From the NCBI GenBank assembly GCA_018398765.1, contig JAHBMJ010000115.1, forward strand, positions 28,214-56,521: a stretch of DNA of 28,308 nt, in the 5' to 3' direction. The translations under genes were made by a program, and so were the position numbers. Positions 21,401 to 25,942 of this stretch are shown here, piece after piece. This DNA comes from Chromera velia (lineage: Eukaryota > Sar > Chromeraceae). The notes beneath the pieces were generated by a model. The model saw nothing but the letters and a program-made list of their open reading frames with translations. It had not been told where the DNA came from and made no database searches. How positions within the stretch are numbered: the stretch's first letter is position 1; each line of letters starts with the position of its first letter.

Positions 21401-23872
21401 AAGGAAAGATCATAGAAGAAGGTGGGGTGGATTCATGAATGCATAGCACTCATAGGGTGAAAGAATTGGAAGTCAGGGCAATTCACGTGCAAGACAGCAA
21501 TCAATGAAAGTCCCTGTCAAAACCTCAAGTAAGCGTAGAATCTGTACTTGAGGGGAAGCATACCGTGCACAAAGGAAAATGAGAGACGGCACTGCGGTTG
21601 GGTAACAATGTACGAAAATGTCAAAGGCAAAAGCAAGACTATCCTTACAACCACGCAGCGCCTCCGGGAAGATTGACTTTGATACCATTTTTCTCTTCCG
21701 CACAACCGTTCCGTGCATGCATCCCCTCGATCGTTCCTTTTTGCAGTTGGTCGAGCGGCTTCTCTGTGAGGGTTGCCAGTCCCTTGCCAACCGGATCATC
21801 GATCACTTCGGCCTCCCACGACTGGAGCTGTACGTGGCGGCTGCGGCCAAGATCGCGTGGCATGCGGGGTCGGAGGCGACGCGGGCCCGCCTGGCAGCTG
21901 AGAGGGCGCAGCAACGCCAGGAGGCGGAGAAGAGACGGGAAAGGAGGAGAGCGAAACTTGGGAAGAGACGGCTGCGACAAGAGAGGGAGAAGGAAAGAGA
22001 AAGGGAGAGAGAAGGAGGAGAGGGGCTGGGAAGTGCAAATGCAGGTGTTGACTCTGTGGAGGGAGAAGGGAGGACTCTCGGAGGATCGGGTGACGGAAGA
22101 GAGGGGAAAGAGACGTCAGATGCTGCAGCAACAGCAGCGGCTCTTGTCGCAAGTGCACACGGGGGCGAGCTGGGTGCGGGGGCATTCTCGGCAGGTCTTC
22201 TGGCAGCCGAACGAGGAGAACGTGGAGGGAACGCAGCAGGAGGAGGAGGCGAGGGGTCAGTCAGCACTCCTGCAGCTGCCTCTGCAGTTGCTGCTGACAG
22301 GCGTCTACTGGCTGAGTCAGAAGCGGGCAGCTTGTCTGACTTCTCAGACGACAGTATCTTGTCAGACCTGTCTGTACACTCTTCTGCACTCTCCACAGCA
22401 GCAGTTGCCACAGTAGACAAAGAGAAGGAAAGCGGAACTGCCGGTCTGCTGGGTCAGCCCAGTGGAGGCGCTCAGCATCAGGGCGGGGGGGGATCTGTCG
22501 AGAGAAGAACGGTGGCAGCAGAGACGAACGCGGACGTCCCAACGGCAGCGGCTTCCACAATATCGGCATCGCCTTCGTTTGCCGGAGTGCCGGACAGTGC
22601 CGGGGCCTCTGTGACGGGTCCACTGAGTGCAGGCGGCCGGGGCCCTCGCGGGGCCAGTTCTGCGATGATGCGGGGGTCGGGAGGAGGGGGGAGCAGGAGA
22701 AGTGCGGCAGCAGGAGTTGGATCGGCTGTTGGCGGCAACGCCGCTGGTACCCTTCAGGGTCTTGGAGGTGGCGGAGGGGGACAGGTGGAGGGGGTTAGTG
22801 GGGCTACTGCGTCCAGTGCATCTGGCGCTGTTGGGTCTTCTCTGGGAGCAGCTGGCAGCGGTCCTTCCCTCAGTGCTGCAGGTGCCGCCTCTTCCTCTTC
22901 CTCGTTTGTGTCCCCTGCGGGACTTCAGGCGGTGGAGAGTTTCCTGGAGGCCGTCGAGGAACGCCTGTCGCCTCCCGAGTTCGACCAGCTGGTTGCCAAC
23001 GTGATTCTTGTCTGGGTGATCGAGCATGGAGGGGACTCGGGGGTCAGTCTCGTTATTTGGGGGGTGGGGGGGGGGCAGGTTCTTTCGTGTTGCATGGATG
23101 GACAGTTGACCGTGAGACTGATTGTCCGTCAGTAGGACACAAATGAAAAGCAGAAACTGTCTGTCCGTACAGCTTCTTTGTCTGTCTGATGTTTTTGCCG
23201 TCCCTCGATCTTCTTTTCATGGGTCGATTGATTGAAAATTGAATGCCACCGTCCTGTACGAGTTGATCAAATGTTCTCTCCCTTCGTCCGCCTTCATGAT
23301 TCCTGATTGCCCCTCGTTTTTCATTCCCGTTTGGCTCTCATTTCTGTCCTTCTGTCCGTTTGAGAGAGATACTGCAGGCTGCTGAGAGTGCCGGGCGGCT
23401 TCTCCAACGTATTCGTGACGAGTCTCTTCTATTGGAAGTCCACCTTTCCCTCGGAAACAGGGCGCAGGCGTTGGAGGTTGCAAAGAAAAGAGACGACCTT
23501 CGAGAAATGAAAAGAATCAGGTCAGCTAGAAAAGTCAGGTATCTGTAGAGTAGCTAAAGAAGTTTTGAATGGAGAAGAATGAAGAGAAGACCGCGGTGCA
23601 ATCTGATATGTATGCAACTTCTTGAAATTCCGCTTTCCAATAATGTATCCCTGTCCATGGGGCTGTGAGATAGGCTTGCTGATTTCTGTTGTCAAGGCTT
23701 TGCAAACCATATCGATCGGACCTTAAGCAGCACATGACGTTGAAGTCACACAGTTCGCCGAAACGTTTACACGAATAGTTGTTCGTCTGCTTGCAGGAAG
23801 CTGGCCCTCGCAGCAGGAGACGACGCTCTCGCAGCACACATTGCAACACTTCTTCCCATCGAACATCAGTAG
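1217..23872 (+). CDS. ZFYVE26: giant spastizin (ZFYVE26/SPG15)-like protein, about 27 exons
   Basis: Spastizin works with spatacsin (SPG11) and the AP-5 adaptor on late endosomes/lysosomes, in lysosome reformation and autophagy. Proposed exons: 1217-3405, 4104-4612, 5035-5447, 5499-5524, 5982-6288, 6523-6991, 7087-7132, 7227-7649, 7937-8798, 9154-9845, 10225-10464, 10768-11149, 11375-12190, 12483-13211, 13561-13809, 14073-14303, 14489-15840, 16142-16199, 16465-18148, 18348-18753, 19208-19715, 20095-20219, 20494-20577, 20803-21253, 21747-23042, 23378-23520, 23797-23872. They total about 4,920 residues; human spastizin has about 2,540. The N-terminus (LALGQFELARALLLQ, 33-47) resembles the plant ZFYVE26-like start. 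The C-terminus (exons 21-27) follows the animal C-terminal order: YGRLREAV, ESLPEKLFVEA, LKTFLRDQ, LVERLLCEGC, NRIIDHFGLP, SLGNRAQALEVAKK. I see no FYVE signature (RHHCR/RVC). Helical blocks alternate with disordered inserts. The start is set by in-frame TGA at 1193-1195; the stop is TAG at 23870-23872. Exons 2-4 are the uncertain part. Confidence 0.78.
3406..4103 (+). other. intron 1 of the spastizin-like gene, filled with tetranucleotide repeats
   Basis: The intron runs from GTAGGC to CCCACAG. Most of it is the pyrimidine-strand repeat described separately. One frame stays open through it and would read as Ser-Phe-Ile-His repeats, but that is a by-product of the TTCATTCATTCC units and not protein: exon phases join cleanly when it is removed (CG|T = Arg). 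Confidence 0.75.
3497..3926 (+). repeat. imperfect (TTCC/TTCA/TTCG)n tetranucleotide tract
   Basis: About 430 bp of TTCC, TTCA, TTCG and TTTC units in interspersed blocks, almost pure pyrimidine plus A/G at fixed positions on the plus strand. It passes into a CT-rich stretch to about 3960. It lies wholly inside intron 1. The block order (TTCC block, TTCATTC block, TTCG block, then again) suggests slippage and block duplication. Confidence 0.9.
4104..4612 (+). CDS. ZFYVE26: spastizin-like gene, exon 2 (3' end uncertain)
   Basis: Acceptor CTGCCCACAG|T joins in phase with exon 1. The product is almost all disordered: His-rich near 4200-4245 (a run of five His), then Ser/Gly/Pro-rich, with one short helix (NFFSKLLSRM), ending in acidic ETERETIADAADDG. 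The strongest donor is GTGAGT at 4613 (phase 1). A weaker GTACGG at 4617 would give phase 2, which fits the frame at the start of exon 3 directly. The frame stays open to 4906, so a later donor (for example GTCGGT at 4725) cannot be excluded. Confidence 0.6.
5035..5447 (+). CDS. ZFYVE26: spastizin-like gene, exon 3, with apparent internal frameshift
   Basis: Acceptor CCCCCGCAG|G follows a C/T tract. From 5081 to about 5249 the coding frame is clear: RLKLYESLLSHGEPY, then AVRVLSLLRDALLHAKAARS, a helical block. From about 5260 the coding-like frame is shifted by +1 (ETLSDASLEKESVEALQDTL). The switch falls at a run of seven C (5250-5256), with no GT-AG pair that looks like an intron. It ends at ACGCAG|GTGCTG, or continues to 5524 if the next 51 nt are not an intron. 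Confidence 0.6.
5499..5524 (+). CDS. ZFYVE26: spastizin-like gene, exon 4 (26-nt micro-exon or tail of exon 3)
   Basis: It encodes SARLPLLY and two bases of an Arg codon. Donor ACAG|GTGCAG leaves phase 2, which joins perfectly to exon 5 (AG|G, then WLVTTALQLI). The preceding 51 nt (5448-5498) run GTGCTG...CCCCTAG and end in an in-frame TAG. They are treated here as a short intron, although their translation also looks protein-like. Confidence 0.5.
5982..6288 (+). CDS. ZFYVE26: spastizin-like gene, exon 5
   Basis: Acceptor GAATGCAG|G (phase 2 entry). The product has helical, Leu-rich repeats: WLVTTALQLIHKRHFSQC, LWPLTLLLSWPLF, and ARQHLLDVFWTAY. A Glu/Arg/Gly-rich insert follows, built from GAGACGG-like DNA. 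Donor GTGGAG|GTGCGC is phase 0. Confidence 0.78.
6523..6991 (+). CDS. ZFYVE26: spastizin-like gene, exon 6
   Basis: Acceptor TTTTCTGCAG|GTA (phase 0) begins VLDYHLSVSWWIAK. A charged, Gln-rich insert follows, and then a long helical part, including YELITRHSILFVLRPQ and LSPADAVLKALAELPQL, with ALRSALQLVETSV at the end. Donor GTCG|GTTGTT is phase 1. This choice is forced by the next exon: G|AC = Asp gives DCVPFLVLED. Confidence 0.78.
7087..7132 (+). CDS. ZFYVE26: spastizin-like gene, exon 7 (46 nt)
   Basis: This small exon lies between acceptor TTTTTGCATGCAG and a consensus donor GTAAGT. It reads CVPFLVLEDFLSAR, a good amphipathic helix, and leaves two bases (TT) that combine with the first A of exon 8 to give Leu. 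Both joins keep frame. Confidence 0.75.
7227..7649 (+). CDS. ZFYVE26: spastizin-like gene, exon 8
   Basis: Acceptor GCCTGCAG|A. The first 30 codons are Ala/Gly/Gln-rich, then come the helical VMDLRGLCGSVERPPLALSL and, after a disordered stretch, PPALLVSLLALVR. Donor CAG|GTCGGT leaves phase 2, which joins exon 9 as AG|A = Arg. Confidence 0.78.
7937..8798 (+). CDS. ZFYVE26: spastizin-like gene, exon 9
   Basis: Acceptor GCATGCAG|A begins DEAERLKR. A basic disordered stretch precedes the helical AELVRDVAHRLSLFVSELVW and FLCLRDFSLRAVF. A Gly/Ser-rich insert (8240-8500) comes next. The end is well ordered: SVLLSFYCPVEEPASLDAAE and LLVRALKLNDFALARQ, the latter a typical helical-repeat unit. Donor CAG|GTTGGT, phase 0. 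Confidence 0.78.
8962..9116 (+). repeat. pair of 29-bp direct repeats in intron 9
   Basis: The unit TTCATGAAAGTAT(C/T)GGGG(A/T)GTCTG occurs at 8962-8990 and again at 9088-9116 with a few mismatches. Between them are 97 bp of AT-rich DNA with further TTCATGAAA words. It lies just upstream of the acceptor of exon 10 (9154). Confidence 0.7.
9154..9845 (+). CDS. ZFYVE26: spastizin-like gene, exon 10
   Basis: Acceptor CTCATGCAG|ATC, phase 0. It opens with helix IVRYFHLRRREERELDLAEV and LREMLISRGKIAET, then charged sequence, then an Ala-rich helix (AAALSAFSAFAACVDLAVSA) and LIREAYTFLS. An acidic/Gly insert fills 9540-9780. The end is IPAETFFANFAQR; donor AGAG|GTCGGT leaves phase 2. Confidence 0.78.
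10225..10464 (+). CDS. ZFYVE26: spastizin-like gene, exon 11
   Basis: Acceptor TTTCTGCAG|G completes the Arg codon from exon 10 and reads LTVLLEAKGRLSAP. The second half, SVLIDVEILPTEPGLLKSHL and TALVSLVQSADLVRKG, is helical. Donor CAAAAA|GTGAGC leaves phase 2. Confidence 0.77.
10768..11149 (+). CDS. ZFYVE26: spastizin-like gene, exon 12
   Basis: Acceptor TTCATGCAG|G gives AA|G = Lys, then TLVDFLASAIKTLSSES. A Lys/Asp/Gly-rich insert separates it from RYLLSFLEYLTKVAELRRSA and LDYFAVLAETPK. Donor AAG|GTCGGT, phase 0. Confidence 0.77.
11375..12190 (+). CDS. ZFYVE26: spastizin-like gene, exon 13
   Basis: Acceptor TTTCAATGCAG|GCG, phase 0. The N-terminal part AMVAQVLFDMGGEGLKEAL and HLSDLMRVDPVEVIV is well ordered. 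An insert follows with a six-Gln run (near 11715-11735) and a Glu-rich stretch (11870-11935). It ends with CVRFLEYALGESRK, RWIAERMACWEALRQALF and FEDFKKLPKSTQ. The CCACAG at 12055-12060 resembles an acceptor, but the frame is open and protein-like on both sides, so no intron is placed there. Donor CAG|GTCAGC, phase 0. Confidence 0.77.
12483..13211 (+). CDS. ZFYVE26: spastizin-like gene, exon 14
   Basis: Acceptor CTCTTTGCAG|AAG, phase 0. The first 110 codons form tandem helices resembling TPR/helical-repeat units: DDAEAYLFALYRVVAEMQRQ, NLQKALALADAHLRL, LVLEVVQAQADAYAEKGDLK. The middle has RLAARQALQCYWQWDCDTAI. An Arg/Glu-rich coiled-coil-like insert (12900-13080) precedes FDELRAQRRQVRAVLRRL and RKILDIPG. 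Donor CTGGG|GTCAGT, phase 0. Confidence 0.78.
13561..13809 (+). CDS. ZFYVE26: spastizin-like gene, exon 15
   Basis: Acceptor TTGCTGCAG|GTG, phase 0. It reads VQWKVWQDIEREVAAVGG, then a Lys/Glu-rich insert, then VETLVSLHEHDLARALSK. Donor AAG|GTAGGT, phase 0. Confidence 0.77.
14073..14303 (+). CDS. ZFYVE26: spastizin-like gene, exon 16
   Basis: Acceptor GGCTGCAG|ATG, phase 0, gives MCGVTGPVHPLELSSFLFTF and then AVRALLAFPPSMCVSLALSA and LMLSSLVLTRLRSLLHRSE. An alternative acceptor, GTGTCCCAG|GTA, would start the exon at 14034 in the same frame and add VCAQKLLSCVWLQ; that stretch also looks helical, so either is possible. Donor GAG|GTCAGT, phase 0. Confidence 0.7.
14489..15840 (+). CDS. ZFYVE26: spastizin-like gene, exon 17
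   Basis: Acceptor CTGTTTGCAG|GTC, phase 0. It begins VKTLLVRVAALRLLRRVSRV and ALVVESLLMNARADLLSDFF. About 130 codons in lies the ordered PWCLTGDEQVDAKLRASHSF and DTLAKQILSLCWSC. A Gln-run/Ala-rich insert and a long basic Ser-rich insert follow. It ends at PVVTRLIESLLDFLP, with donor CCTCCC|GTCAGT leaving phase 2. I looked for a FYVE finger in this exon because it is one of the longest in the second half, and found none. Confidence 0.76.
16054..16127 (+). repeat. 37-bp tandem duplication in intron 17
   Basis: Two adjacent copies (16054-16090 and 16091-16127) of a T7 tract plus CATCG(C/T)ATCGTCCCATC and TTGCT. They differ at a few bases, mostly at the 3' end. The copies sit immediately upstream of the acceptor at 16141 and duplicate its pyrimidine tract. 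Confidence 0.85.
16142..16199 (+). CDS. ZFYVE26: spastizin-like gene, exon 18 (58 nt)
   Basis: Acceptor CTTGGCAG|A completes Pro from exon 17. It reads EKFKAVTRVAERMRLATRQ, an amphipathic helix, and ends at CAG|GTCAGC in phase 0. Both flanking joins keep frame. Confidence 0.75.
16465..18148 (+). CDS. ZFYVE26: spastizin-like gene, exon 19
   Basis: Acceptor TTTGTGCAG|GTA, phase 0: VELIPVLWQTAGLPVSLASL, then LCSLLVQADLPSLALRVSAP. Near 16840-16940 is IRHRLAVAFTRVGRLEEARV, a helical-repeat unit of the type seen in spastizin's second half. The remainder is a very long low-complexity region with isolated ordered pieces (LENALAHPPLHDGTSLRSL; FRLPDGSIALWDGNVFRTKK), acidic tracts near 17580-17640, and a Glu run at 17966-18001. 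Donor GAAG|GTTGGT leaves one base. Confidence 0.76.
18348..18753 (+). CDS. ZFYVE26: spastizin-like gene, exon 20
   Basis: Acceptor GGTGTGCAG|CT gives G|CT = Ala, then EKTVAKLATLGSSVGRG. Gly/Ala and Glu/Arg inserts follow. The end contains PPPLGELPFDLMERREEER, ISFTDKDNNIAVPLSFL and EAFLSLSGR. Donor CAG|GTATGT leaves phase 2. Confidence 0.75.
19208..19715 (+). CDS. ZFYVE26: spastizin-like gene, exon 21 (start of the conserved C-terminal region)
   Basis: Acceptor TCTGTGCAG|A. A basic Gly/Ser-rich leader precedes ALPWNRLCPLLRAAEKR. From about 19470 the sequence is recognisably spastizin-like: VLVRYGRLREAVVRIVSESL, PEKLFVEAVARQCLALNKMD, LLREAVIAVMTHQGFGSRLA, PYLQ. In animal spastizins the corresponding stretch likewise has a 'short loop, Gly-x-Leu-x-Glu-Ala, ..., Pro-Glu-x-Phe' layout. 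Donor CAG|GTCGGC, phase 0. Confidence 0.8.
20095..20219 (+). CDS. ZFYVE26: spastizin-like gene, exon 22
   Basis: Acceptor GTGCCTGCAG|GCC, phase 0: ALKTFLRDQSALHFLLQYLV, then FTHDTLNAAAVSVQLSLSAQ. The (F/L)-x-x-F-(L/M)-(R/K)-D-Q core and the following helix match the animal family order directly after exon 21's block. Donor CCTG|GTCAGC leaves phase 2. Confidence 0.8.
20494..20577 (+). CDS. ZFYVE26: spastizin-like gene, exon 23
   Basis: Acceptor GCATTGCAG|G gives TG|G = Trp, then DARMGHLQSALAHLTSAASA and AKRASEK. It is one helix-turn-helix unit. Donor AAAAAAA|GTGAGT leaves phase 2. Confidence 0.77.
20803..21253 (+). CDS. ZFYVE26: spastizin-like gene, exon 24
   Basis: Acceptor TTTCTGCAG|A gives Lys, then Ser/Ala-rich disordered sequence with a His run (HSHHHHG). 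The 3' third is conserved-looking: TVSEAFIWRLIQAVRFQIEA, IEALPQLPPALTLFESDGSR. Animal spastizins have a comparable 'helix rich in Gln/Glu ahead of a short loop, then the final helical repeats'. Donor GAG|GTCAGG, phase 0. Confidence 0.78.
21747..23042 (+). CDS. ZFYVE26: spastizin-like gene, exon 25
   Basis: Acceptor CCTTTTTGCAG|TTG, phase 0. It opens with the strongest family match: LVERLLCEGCQSLANRIIDH, then FGLPRLELYVAAAAKIAWHA. The sequence then leaves the family with a 340-residue insert: an Arg/Glu coiled coil (21880-22010), an Ala/Gly/Ser-rich low-complexity stretch, and a Ser/Asp patch (SDFSDDSILSDLSV). It returns at QAVESFLEAVEERLSPPEFD, QLVANVILVWVIEHGGDSG. The insert splits one conserved helical repeat from the next. 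Donor GGGG|GTCAGT, phase 0. Confidence 0.8.
23378..23520 (+). CDS. ZFYVE26: spastizin-like gene, exon 26
   Basis: Acceptor ATACTGCAG|GCT, phase 0: AAESAGRLLQRIRDESLLLE, then VHLSLGNRAQALEVAKKRDD, LREMKRI. This corresponds to the last helical repeats of spastizin, where a 'small-residue, Leu/Gly, Ala-Leu/Ile-Ala' helix precedes a shuttling charged helix. Donor CAG|GTCAGC leaves AG, which joins G of exon 27 to give Arg. Confidence 0.8.
23797..23872 (+). CDS. ZFYVE26: spastizin-like gene, terminal exon 27
   Basis: Acceptor TGCTTGCAG|G gives Arg, then KLALAAGDDALAAHIATLLP and IEHQ, stop TAG at 23870-23872. The final amphipathic helix with AAGD matches the way family members end. No clear polyadenylation word is visible; the AT-rich stretch starting at 23875 is a likely 3' UTR. 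Confidence 0.78.
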
Positions 23873-25005
23873 AACTTATAAAAGCCTTTGCAATTTGTGC
23901 ATTTAGTTTGTCTAGGAATTTTATTTGCATAAAAATGGTCAAATTAACGGTCGAAAACTGAAAAACTAGTTTTCACCTACAGGATCCCCAGTGATTCCTA
24001 GAGTGATTCCCCACATTAAAGAAGAAAACACAATGGTGCTTGCAGTGGTTGTATCAAATAACAACGTGATTGGAATTGATGTTATTTTTTTATGTTTGTT
24101 GCTGAAATTGAATTGAATCGAGGCGGTTTAAGTCGGTGAGCCACGACTGAGGCTCTGGCTAACCACTATAGTACGACGCCCTTTTTCCTCTCAGTTCAAA
24201 CCCCCCTCGAGATCAGCAGTACTCAGCAGCCTATCAGTGAGAGCAGTCGCCCAGCCCGCTTCAAAGTTTCCTTTCAGACCCACAGCCCCCTTCTGTGCAG
24301 GAAAATTCGCTTTAATAAAGGAAATTATAAATAAAAGAACTCAATCAAACTTTTAAACGCTAGCATTGTCAAGAGGTGCACAAATAAGTTTCATAAATGC
24401 CAGTGAGTCATAATATTTGTATAAAACAATTTTGTTTAAATCGACTCATGCAATTTTAAATTAAAGACTTAATTAAGAGGTTCAAGTTATCAATATTTTA
24501 GATTGGTTTAATTTCACCTAAGTTTTTACTTATTTAGTCACTTATTTATAAGCGTATTTTCCCAATAAATTCACTTAAACTTTTAAACTTCATCCCAGTA
24601 TAATTTTTATCTAGATTTAGACACGCTGCTGCGTACTCAGTACGGGGGACCGGTGGTTACTAGAGCCCTTATACAATGCCATACGTGGGTCAGCTTCGAT
24701 CAAGATTCGCTTTGTCAGTTGTTCGGAACTTGTTCCTTTTGAAATTGATTTTGTCTCGCTTTGAGTCTCAGTGACGCGCCGGGAGAAGGGGTGCGAGGTC
24801 CCTCGTTGTCTCAGGATCCAGTTAGGACAGTTAGCTTTTCACCGTTTCAACTGTCACGCTTCGTCTTCTCACCCTCCCTGCAGAATCCTCAACACAGATA
24901 GAGATGTTGCGTCAGACACTGCAAACAGCGATACATGCAGAGACATAATGATTATCAGAGAAGAGTATCCACACGGGATCGATCACAGCAAAGAAATGCA
25001 ACTAG
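23873..25005. other. AT-rich intergenic stretch without a recognisable gene
   Basis: From the stop of the spastizin-like gene to the CA repeat, base composition drops to strongly AT-rich (notably 24300-24610), unlike the GC-balanced flanks. I see no open frame with protein-like composition and no tRNA that folds. It contains the inverted-repeat-bounded segment listed separately. The frame reading into the CA repeat from 24771 gives His-Thr repeats and is not credible as a gene. Confidence 0.6.
24151..24667. mobile_element. candidate MITE-like AT-rich element with imperfect terminal inverted repeats
   Basis: The left end GGCTCTGGCTAACCAC (24151-24166) and the right end GTGGTTACTAGAGCC (24653-24667) are reverse complements apart from one mismatch and one gap. 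The interior is AT-rich and has no coding frame. The left end, read on the minus strand, also contains TATAGTGGTTAG, which resembles a tRNA A-box, and nearby TTCAA-type short repeats (24107-24120). A tRNA-derived SINE fragment is therefore an alternative. I see no clear target-site duplication. Confidence 0.3.
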
Positions 25006-25019
25006 CACACACACACACA

Positions 25020-25058
<39 letters not shown>

Positions 25059-25345
25059 GCACACGCATACACACACACACACATACACACACGCACACAC
25101 ATACACACACACACGCACACGCACACGCACATGCACACATACACATACACACACACACACATACACACATGCACACACACACGCACACGCACACGCACAT
25201 GCATACACACACGTACATGCACATGCACACGCATACGCACACATACACGCACACGCACACGCATACACACACGCATACGTACACGCACATGCACACGCAC
25301 ACGCACACGCACGCACACACCACTAGACACATACACACACACCTA

Positions 25346-25382
<37 letters not shown>

Positions 25383-25438
25383 GCACACACACCTAGACAC
25401 ACACACACACACACATACACACACACACACACACAGAC

Positions 25439-25469
<31 letters not shown>

Positions 25470-25481
25470 TACATATACACA

Positions 25482-25523
<42 letters not shown>

Positions 25524-25664
25524 TACACACACATACATACACACACACACACATACTCACACTCATACTCACACTCACACTCACACTCACACTCACACTC
25601 ACACACACATACACATACACATACACATACACATACATACATATACACACACACACATACACAC
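25006..25664. repeat. compound CA-type microsatellite
   Basis: About 660 bp of CACACA with interspersed GCACAC, ATACAC and GCATAC variants, an (ACATAC)n block near 25438-25475, and a (CACACT)n hexamer block at 25553-25605. CCTAGACAC interruptions occur at about 25349-25358 and 25391-25398 (CACTAGACAC near 25321). The 10-mer CACACGGGAT occurs on each side (24970-24979 and 25660-25669). All long open frames through it (His-Thr, Cys-Val) are by-products of the repeat. Confidence 0.95.
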
Positions 25665-25670
25665 GGGATA

Positions 25671-25688
25671 CACCTAACCAGTTAGGTG
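25671..25688. repeat. short perfect inverted repeat at the edge of the CA tract
   Basis: CACCTAAC-CA-GTTAGGTG is an 8-bp perfect inverted repeat with a 2-nt centre, directly after the microsatellite. It may be a small cruciform, or simply chance at the junction. Confidence 0.5.
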
Positions 25689-25699
25689 AGTGCCTCGGG

Positions 25700-25942
25700 G
25701 GGCGTGTAGGTGGCCGTAAAAGAAATGTGCGCTGGGCCTATATGCAAGCTTGGCGAGAAAAGTGGCTGAGGGAGGAATTGAAAGCAGGTGTTTCTCCGGC
25801 CAAATGTCTGGCACATATTAGAAGAAACAAAAGCAACAAAAAAAAAACGGAAAAAGAAGAAGATCGAACATCTATGCCTCTCACTCACCGTCACTCTCCT
25901 CGAACATTGCTGGACCAAAACCTCTGCCGAGAGCTTATTTAA
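25700..25942 (+). CDS. unidentified short basic open frame, possibly an exon or gene remnant
   Basis: I do not recognise this. The frame reads RKRNVRWAYMQAWREKWLRE and then ELKAGVSPAKCLAHIRRNK before a Lys/Glu-rich tail, and stops at 25940-25942. The Trp-rich amphipathic helix and balanced composition look like protein, but there is no good upstream ATG: the first ATG in frame is at 25742. A possible acceptor is TGTAG at 25704-25708. It could be an exon of an unknown gene, a transposon remnant, or chance. Confidence 0.22.
   Translation, partial: GRVGGRKRNVRWAYMQAWREKWLREELKAGVSPAKCLAHIRRNKSNKKKTEKEEDRTSMPLTHRHSPRTLLDQNLCRELI

Noticed and set aside
21618-22420. Long minus-strand frames opposite exon 25
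   Set aside because: They are Ser/Pro/Leu-rich mirror images of the Ala/Gly/Arg-rich coding strand, with no splice or homology support.
24115-24180. Minus-strand tRNA gene
   Set aside because: An A-box-like word and a small hairpin are present, but the acceptor stem does not pair and the T-arm word is poor, so no functional tRNA is called.
24771-25654. His-Thr and Cys-Val repeat proteins on either strand
   Set aside because: They are pure by-products of the CA/GT microsatellite, which is open in several frames at once.
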